Shown here: piece by piece, positions 59,105 through 64,000 of the stretch
How the letters are laid out: each line of letters starts with the position of its first letter
Position numbering within the stretch: the first letter of the stretch is position 1
Assembly: GCF_950023065.1 (NCBI RefSeq)
Contig: NC_088679.1
Span: forward strand, 25,978,001 to 26,042,000
Length of the DNA: 64,000 nt
Reading direction: 5' to 3'
Origin: Planococcus citri
Taxonomy: Eukaryota > Arthropoda > Insecta > Hemiptera > Pseudococcidae
Program-made: the position numbers and the translations under genes
The notes under the pieces: generated by a model
What the model saw: the letters and a program-made list of their open reading frames with translations, nothing else
Database searches by the model: none
Told to the model about the DNA's origin: nothing

Positions 59105-59186
59105 GATAACTGCAGTGCAGTTATTGCTAGAACGAACTTTTTGCAGTGCAAAAACTACCGAATACGAACTTCTCGCAGTGCGAGAA
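59105..59186 (-). promoter_or_regulatory. Three same-loop hairpins in the BEL leader
   Basis: Between the primer site and the start codon lie three perfect stems sharing the loop CAGTG on the + strand (CACTG in the RNA): ATAACTG-CAGTG-CAGTTAT (59106-59124), TTTTTG-CAGTG-CAAAAA (59138-59154) and TTCTCG-CAGTG-CGAGAA (59170-59186). Centres are 31-32 bases apart. The stems differ in sequence but keep pairing and the closing G-C next to the loop, the mark of selected structure. GAAC precedes stems two and three. Their position in the untranslated leader suggests a packaging, dimerisation or protein-binding signal, or a translation control. The function is inferred. Confidence 0.7.
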
Positions 59187-59238
59187 TACTAACGAATCAT
59201 TAAGATCTCGAATCAACTAAATATTACGAGAATATTTA

Positions 59239-59256
59239 TCACGTCGGTAGTCACCA
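59239..59256 (-). other. BEL primer-binding site, tRNA-Trp-like
   Basis: In element orientation it reads TGGTGACTACCGACGTGA, starting three bases inside the 5' LTR. The complement of the eukaryotic tRNA-Trp 3' end, as I recall it, is TGGTGACCCCGACGTGA. The match is complete except that one C is replaced by TA. Other primers cannot be ruled out without a tRNA set from the organism. Confidence 0.6.
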
Positions 59257-59259
59257 TTA

Positions 59260-60345
59260 TGAAAACCATTAAAAAGAGTCACCAGTAGTTTTCATCGTAT
59301 AATAAAACAAATACAACGAATTCTTAAACTCAGTGTTGTCATAACGAAATTTTTTTTTCGTTACGTTATATCGTTTCGTTTCAGATTTGTGAAATTTTTC
59401 GTTACGTTATTTTTCCGTTATTTCGTTGCACAGATAATTCCGTTATGTTATGTTTTTCGTTTAACGTTATTACATCATTTTGTTTTTCCGTTATTTCGTT
59501 ATTTCGTTTCGTTTTTCGTTATAGCACAAAAATGCCCAAATTGGGGGTTTCTCTGAAAAAAAAACTGAAAAAAGTACAAGGTTGGTCAGTATACCTAAAG
59601 TGTACCTTCATTTCTCAGTAACTTTATGCAATTTCATTCCAACTTTTAAGCACTTTTCTCTATTTTTGCAACATTTTTTCAATAGGTGAACTTTTATGTC
59701 AATTGAGCCACTTTATGCAGTTATTTTTATGAAAGTTTTCCAATTGTCAGTACTTCTATTTTATAGGATGTCTAACAAAATTATTGAAAAAAAATGAAAA
59801 ATGACAAAATAGGACTTTAGTGCGACTTTCAGCAGGTCATCTATCGAGCACTTATGGAAACTAACTTTTTCAATTTTTTATTAATTAATCATTTTTTAAT
59901 CATTTTTCCCAAAAAATTGAAGAAAAAAGCGAGAAAAAAAACGAAAAAAAAACGAAAAAAATAACGGAATTTTTTTCGTTTTCCGTTTCGTTATAGCATT
60001 AAGATTTTTTGTAACGTTATAATTTCGTTACGGTTTCTTCTGCAACAAATTTCGTTTTCGTTTATCGTTACGTTATTATAACGGAAAAAATTCCGGTTTT
60101 TTCCGTTTTTTCGTTTTTTCGTTACGTTATGAATAACGTTATGACAACACTGCTTAAACTAATTTACAATAATTGTTACGAATAAAATTATACTAAAAAA
60201 CGTGTCGAATAATAACGAATAAATCACGCCGGATGAGCGCGATAAAAGTAGGGAGGGGGGAGAAAAGGCGACGTGCCAGTTACGAGACACGTAGCTCTCA
60301 GTAAATACGGACGTAATTACGCGAACGGCATAATTACTGTTAACA
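59260..60345 (-). repeat. BEL element 5' LTR, split by a hAT-type insertion
   Basis: Two LTR parts (59260-59330 and 60153-60345) surround an 822-bp element. Removing it and one 8-bp duplication gives 256 bp, the same length as the 3' LTR. The only differences seen are three adjacent bases at the inner edge (CAT versus AGA at 59267-59269). Transcription of the BEL copy would have to start in, or read through, the inserted DNA. Confidence 0.93.
59331..60152. mobile_element. hAT-type element in the BEL 5' LTR
   Basis: CAGTGTTGTCATAACG and CGTTATGACAACACTG form a perfect 16-base inverted repeat. CTTAAACT flanks it on both sides (59323-59330, 60153-60160). The undisturbed LTR has CTTAAACT once, at 53581-53588, so the 8-bp duplication is proven within the window. 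Both ends hold many CGTTACGTTAT and CGTTATTTCGTT units on the same strand. The 822 bp hold no transposase, so it must have been moved in trans. It is the youngest insertion in this nest. Confidence 0.96.
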
Positions 60346-61246
60346 ACTTGAAAAAAAGTTTCGATAGGTGACGTTGACCCATTTGACTCCTATTTTTACG
60401 TATCTGTTGAAAAAGTTGAAGAACCACTTTTACTCAATGAAATGAACTCCCCCCAAAAAAATCAAAATTCGAAAAAATTCAATTTTCAATTTCGAACATC
60501 AAAAAAAGTTTAAATTTATTCATTTGTCTTATTTTGACCTCTTTCTGACGTATTTCATGAAAAAGTTGATAAAAATTACACTCACAACAAAAAATAAAAA
60601 TTCGTTCACTTTTTTAATCTTTTCGAATTTTGATTTTTTTGTGAGGAGTTCATTTCATCGAGTAAAAGGGAGTTTCCAACTTTTTCAACAGATACGTAAA
60701 AATAGGGGTCAAATGGGTCAACTTCACCTATCAAAATTTTTTTTCATTTTCTAAATCAAAAAATCGCATTTTTTCGCAAACTTTAAATTTTTTAAAATCA
60801 ACTTTGCAACATGTTACCATCCCAATTTTTTAATGTTGTTCAGCATGAAAAGTTGTTCATAATATATTTTTTTCAGAATTTTTGAGAGTCGGAACGATAT
60901 GAAAACTACGTTTCGAAACTTTTTGAGCTAATTTTTTGTACGAAAAAAAGTGGCAACACTGATTTTTATGATATCACCAAAAAGCCTTTCAAAACCCCTA
61001 ACTGTGGGAAAATGTTCCATTTTGGTAGGTATCGTGGTTATCGAGTAATCCACTGCTTAAATGGATGATGTTTTAGGTTCACTGTAAACTTTGCCACCCC
61101 CTGGCTGCCTTTAAAAATTGAGCTAGAGGGCTGCGATTTGCGCCATTGGTCATCCCTTCGGAAGGTCTTTCCACATGAAAAATTTCAAAAAAATCGCCGA
61201 ACCCTCCTACCACTTCTTGGTCCAATTAACGTGGGATGACCCTAAA

Positions 61247-61677
61247 TAATGATTGAGGTGATTTCCAGGTGGACATCTCGTATCCAAGTTAATAGCCCCT
61301 TTTTCTGGAGAGATTCTAAAACCTAGAAATAATCGAAAATTACGCTAGAAGATCCAGAATAGCGATGGCGGTAAATGAAGCTATATTTGGATCCGTTATG
61401 TTTTTAGAAAAAAAAAAAAAAAAAAAAAAAACAGTCATTTACTTATGCAAGTTTCAAAAATTCCTCTCGGAACAGAAAATTTTAGATTTTAAAAAAAATT
61501 TCCGCTTTATCAATTGCTGGTCAAAAAATATCACTCAGGATATGCAGTGAGTTTGGAAATCGGGGTCCAGAATAAGCCAAAGATCTTCATTTTTAGCAAC
61601 CCAAGGTAATTTCCACACCTCGTGGGTACCTGATTTCAAAAATTCTTAAAAAATCGATAATCTCGTTGAAGGCTGTA
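61247..61677. other. No gene; A run and a short dispersed repeat
   Basis: An A run of more than 20 lies at about 61411-61432. Bases 61585-61675 are the reverse of the repeat at 50245-50340. Nothing else was recognised. Confidence 0.45.
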
Positions 61678-61790
61678 GGGTCATTCCAGATCAATTCGAC
61701 CAAGGAGTGGTAAGGGAAAAGTGAGCGATTTTTTTTGAAAATGATTCTCTGGGGTAGACTTTTTATGCATTTTCTGGTTTTCTGAGTTAT
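61678..61790. mobile_element. Long-inverted-repeat element, copy 4, left-end fragment
   Basis: GGGTCATTCCAGATCAATTC and CGACCAAGGAGTGGTAAGG match the left terminus of the other copies. Similarity fades after about 100 bases and no right end follows. Confidence 0.6.
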
Positions 61791-62767
61791 ATTGATGTAG
61801 TGAAAAAAGCAGTGAAAAATGCCTTAAATATAGGTACTGATTTTAAAATTTTTTGGCGCAGAGTTTGTTCTGTGTAGCCTTTGAAACCATACAATGTACC
61901 TAATATTTTTTCATCTGGCTAATTATACAACATTTTGAAAGACAGAGCATACCTACGTAAGTTGATATACTTATTTTATTTGAAAATTATTTGCTGCAAA
62001 GCTAGATATCAATCATTGGGTAATTTTTTTTTTTCAAATATGTATTGGCATCTTTGGGTAAAAATTTTTATGTGGAATATACACAAACTTCCCTATTTTT
62101 ATTAGTGCCCAGTACCTGCGGCCTACCTACTTTACCTTCATTCGTTTCCCAAATCCTCAAAATGTACAAACGTCAAACATGAATTTTCATGTATAAATAA
62201 AACTACCTACCTAGTACCTACCTTAATTGATATGTACACGACGTCATTCATTATACGACAGTTGACTAATCAGGCACTTAATGTTTTGAATTACCGCCTT
62301 ATGGAAAGATTTTTTTGCTTAAAAAGAAAATATTATCATAGTTAGTGACTAATTGACTACGCAAATTGTGACGTTAAATAGATACGAATCATTGAGAATT
62401 ATTACTGCATTCGAGAAGGTTTACTTACAAGTACCTATATGTAATAAGTATATTATTGCTTTGATAAGACTCATATGAATCAGATGAAGATTATTAACCA
62501 AATATAGGTTGTCTTTATTTGTGTGAGTGGGTACGTGTGTGAGTTTCTTACGCGGATTTCTTAAGTACATGGTGATTGTAATGACGTAAAAATGAATTTC
62601 ACTTCTTTTACACTCGATAGATTTACTACCCATAAATACATTTACATAATAATCTTTATATTTATTATCGGTAAATATTGATAATGTTGTTACTTTTTTC
62701 GAAGACTCGATCCTGAAAATAATGAAATTTCGAAATATTTCTCTTCGTAGATTTAAAAGCCGTACAA
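61791..62767. other. Upstream region of PTRHD1; no other gene
   Basis: AT-rich. A pyrimidine-rich TTTCTCTTCGTAG ends at 62750, 17 bases before the PTRHD1 ATG. It could be the acceptor of an intron in the 5' untranslated region. The - strand frame at 62421-62831 overlaps the gene and has no known domain. Confidence 0.4.
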
Positions 62768-63377
62768 ATGCAGTCAATAATCCAGTACATTCTGATCCGA
62801 GGAGATCTATTCCGAGAACTGAATTGGTCATCTGGTGCTGTTATTGCTCAAGCCTGCCACGCTAGTACCGCTTGTATAGCAACATATTTAAAACAAAACG
62901 ATAACCATACCGTAGAATATATAGCAGACATGGAAAACATGCACAAAGTCGTTTTAGACGTAAGAATTGCTTATCTTTTTACTAAATTTAATTTCACAAC
63001 ATTAAAAAAAATTGATAAAAGTAGTTCGGTTCGTGTTAGTTGATAAGTTTTTTTCCTTATTTGAAACTTATCGATGAGTAACATGTATAGGTAGTAAGAC
63101 TATACCATTACCTACTAGTTACGTGAAAAAATGTGAAAATAAAACTATTATGGTATATTTGTGTGTTTTGCAGGTCATTAACGAAAAAGAAATATTGAAA
63201 GTGTCCAAAGCTCTAACGGAGAACAATATCCTCCATACGTTATGGTACGAAAAACCTGAGAATATTCCTACTTGTATTGCTGTGAAGCCGTATCCGAGAA
63301 ATGATCTCAAGAAATATCTTAAAAAATTTAAGTTATTTAGTTATCCTATTCTTGCGCCTTCTTCCAAGAAAGATTAA
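62768..63377 (+). CDS. PTRHD1: Peptidyl-tRNA hydrolase domain protein PTRHD1, two exons
   Basis: Exon 1 is 62768-62959 and exon 2 is 63174-63377. The 214-bp intron is in phase 0, with GTAAGA at the donor and TTTTGCAG at the acceptor. The joined product is 131 residues. It begins MQSIIQYILIRGDL, continues WSSGAVIAQACHASTACIA (Pth2-type fold, nucleotide/tRNA-end binding loop) and MHKVVLD|VINEKEI. It closes with NNILHTLWYEKPENIPTCIA, KPYPRNDLKKYLKKFKLF and a short basic tail. This follows the animal PTRHD1 order throughout. The family resembles bacterial/archaeal-type Pth2, which releases peptides from stalled peptidyl-tRNA, but the cellular role of PTRHD1 itself is poorly settled. No targeting signal was seen. 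Length fits the family, and the start matches the conserved first strand. Confidence 0.95.
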
Positions 63378-64000
63378 ACGCCTTTCCGATGTTTTGTCGT
63401 TTTTATTTTTATTATTCTTGTAATTTGTCTTAGTCTCGACTCTCGTGTGAAAATATTTTTCTGATCGTTTTCTAATGACTGTTTTGTCATAAGCCAGCGA
63501 ATCATTAAGGTGTTATAAAAGTTATGTCGTTAGGTGGATTTATCCTATGTTTCAATGGATTACTGTCTTTTGCATTATTTCAGTCGAGTTGAGCTGTAGT
63601 AAAGTGATGTCAGTGCTGTGCCTAGAAATGATAATATTTAAACATTCCTTTTTTTTAGTGTTCAAAATTCATCGAAACTAGTCTGAAAACTTTTTTTGAA
63701 AAATTGACCTCATAAATGTGTTACACTGATAGTGGAATTTCCATTTCCACGTGTGTAAAACTGAATTTACGTTAATTTACTAAGTATAAATCAAGTCACA
63801 ACATTCGTCACGCAGGAAAGTACTTACGTCAATATGTCAAATTTTTTTAGAAAAATTTATAAATGTCATCGTTTTAATGATGTAAATGCTCTCTGTGACA
63901 AATTAGGGTTATGGCTCAAATTATATGGTACATTAACGTAAATAAATACGTACCTACGTAAGTAAAAATTCCAAAATTGTGATATGGCTTTTACGTTATT
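63378..64000. other. PTRHD1 3' flank
   Basis: No further coding signal. AATAAA at 63941-63946 is a possible cleavage signal, about 560 bases after the stop. An earlier ATTAAA overlaps the stop codon and is too close to be useful. Confidence 0.45.

Larger units (their letters stand above)
53020..61242. mobile_element. Long-inverted-repeat element, copy 3, split by BEL
   Basis: Begins GGGCCATTCCACGTCAATTA and ends TAACGTGGGATGACCC. TAAA lies outside both ends (53016-53019, 61243-61246), giving a 4-base duplication. Without the BEL element and its 5-bp duplication it is about 1.39 kb. It has two arms of 600-650 bases around a spacer of about 100 bases (60500-60600, TTATTTTGACCTCTTTCTGA, then AAAAGTTGATAAAAATTACA). 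There is no open frame of its own. The superfamily is unknown: the termini do not match those I know securely. Confidence 0.85.

Noticed and set aside
62421..62831. 136-codon - strand frame beside PTRHD1
   Set aside because: Overlaps the conserved first exon of PTRHD1 on the other strand and has no recognised domain.

Overview
The window is eukaryotic nuclear DNA, AT-rich, with spliceosomal introns, long gene-poor stretches and layered transposable elements. The mix of BEL/Pao, Jockey-, R1- and RTE-type elements points to an arthropod. The frequent TACGAGTA and GTAGGTACCTAC strings remind me of scale-insect or mealybug sequence, but that is recollection and not proof. No RNA gene, CRISPR array or bacterial-style operon was found.

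Host genes are few. One is clear: a two-exon PTRHD1 (peptidyl-tRNA hydrolase domain) gene on the + strand at 62768-63377. A second, weaker candidate is a small + strand gene with a coding exon at 15535-15589 and an in-phase exon at 35737-35818. If real, it has a 20 kb intron, and most of the left half of the window lies inside it.

The best-preserved element is a BEL/Pao LTR retrotransposon on the - strand (53518-60345). It has one open 1765-codon gag-pol frame, 256-bp LTRs differing at only three adjacent bases, a 5-bp target duplication and a tRNA-Trp-like primer site. Its leader holds three hairpins with the same loop and different stems. Its 5' LTR is split by an 822-bp hAT-type element with an exact 8-bp duplication. 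The whole BEL sits inside an older long-inverted-repeat element with four copies or part-copies in the window (27682, 38465, 53020, 61678).

Layout. 1-5.4 kb: two dispersed repeat families. 5.4-10.8 kb: no recognisable gene. 10.8-11.9 kb: hAT-like element. 15.5 kb: candidate exon. 16.3-19.4 kb: a GC-richer minisatellite, a small TA-flanked element and an R1-like LINE relic. 22.4-25.1 kb: nested CAGGG-ended elements. 27.7-31.5 kb: a long-inverted-repeat copy broken by a Mutator-like element and a Jockey-like LINE, which is itself broken by another inverted-repeat element. 35.2-35.8 kb: a 21-bp minisatellite and the second candidate exon. 38.5-41.5 kb: a long-inverted-repeat copy holding a deleted RTE LINE, which in turn holds a hAT-type element. 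45.7-50.2 kb: a 4.5 kb palindrome with 1.3 kb arms and a LINE tail in one arm. 53.0-61.2 kb: the BEL nest. 62.8-63.4 kb: PTRHD1.

The DNA elements do not work together with the host genes. Their nesting gives a relative age order: inverted-repeat elements oldest, LINEs and BEL younger, hAT-type insertions youngest. I found no convincing new multi-gene system. The most unusual signals are the BEL leader hairpins, the one-directional GTTA-core arrays shared by three hAT-like elements, the E2F-like sites repeated inside the Mutator-like element, and the nuclear-receptor-like half-sites repeated in the minisatellite.
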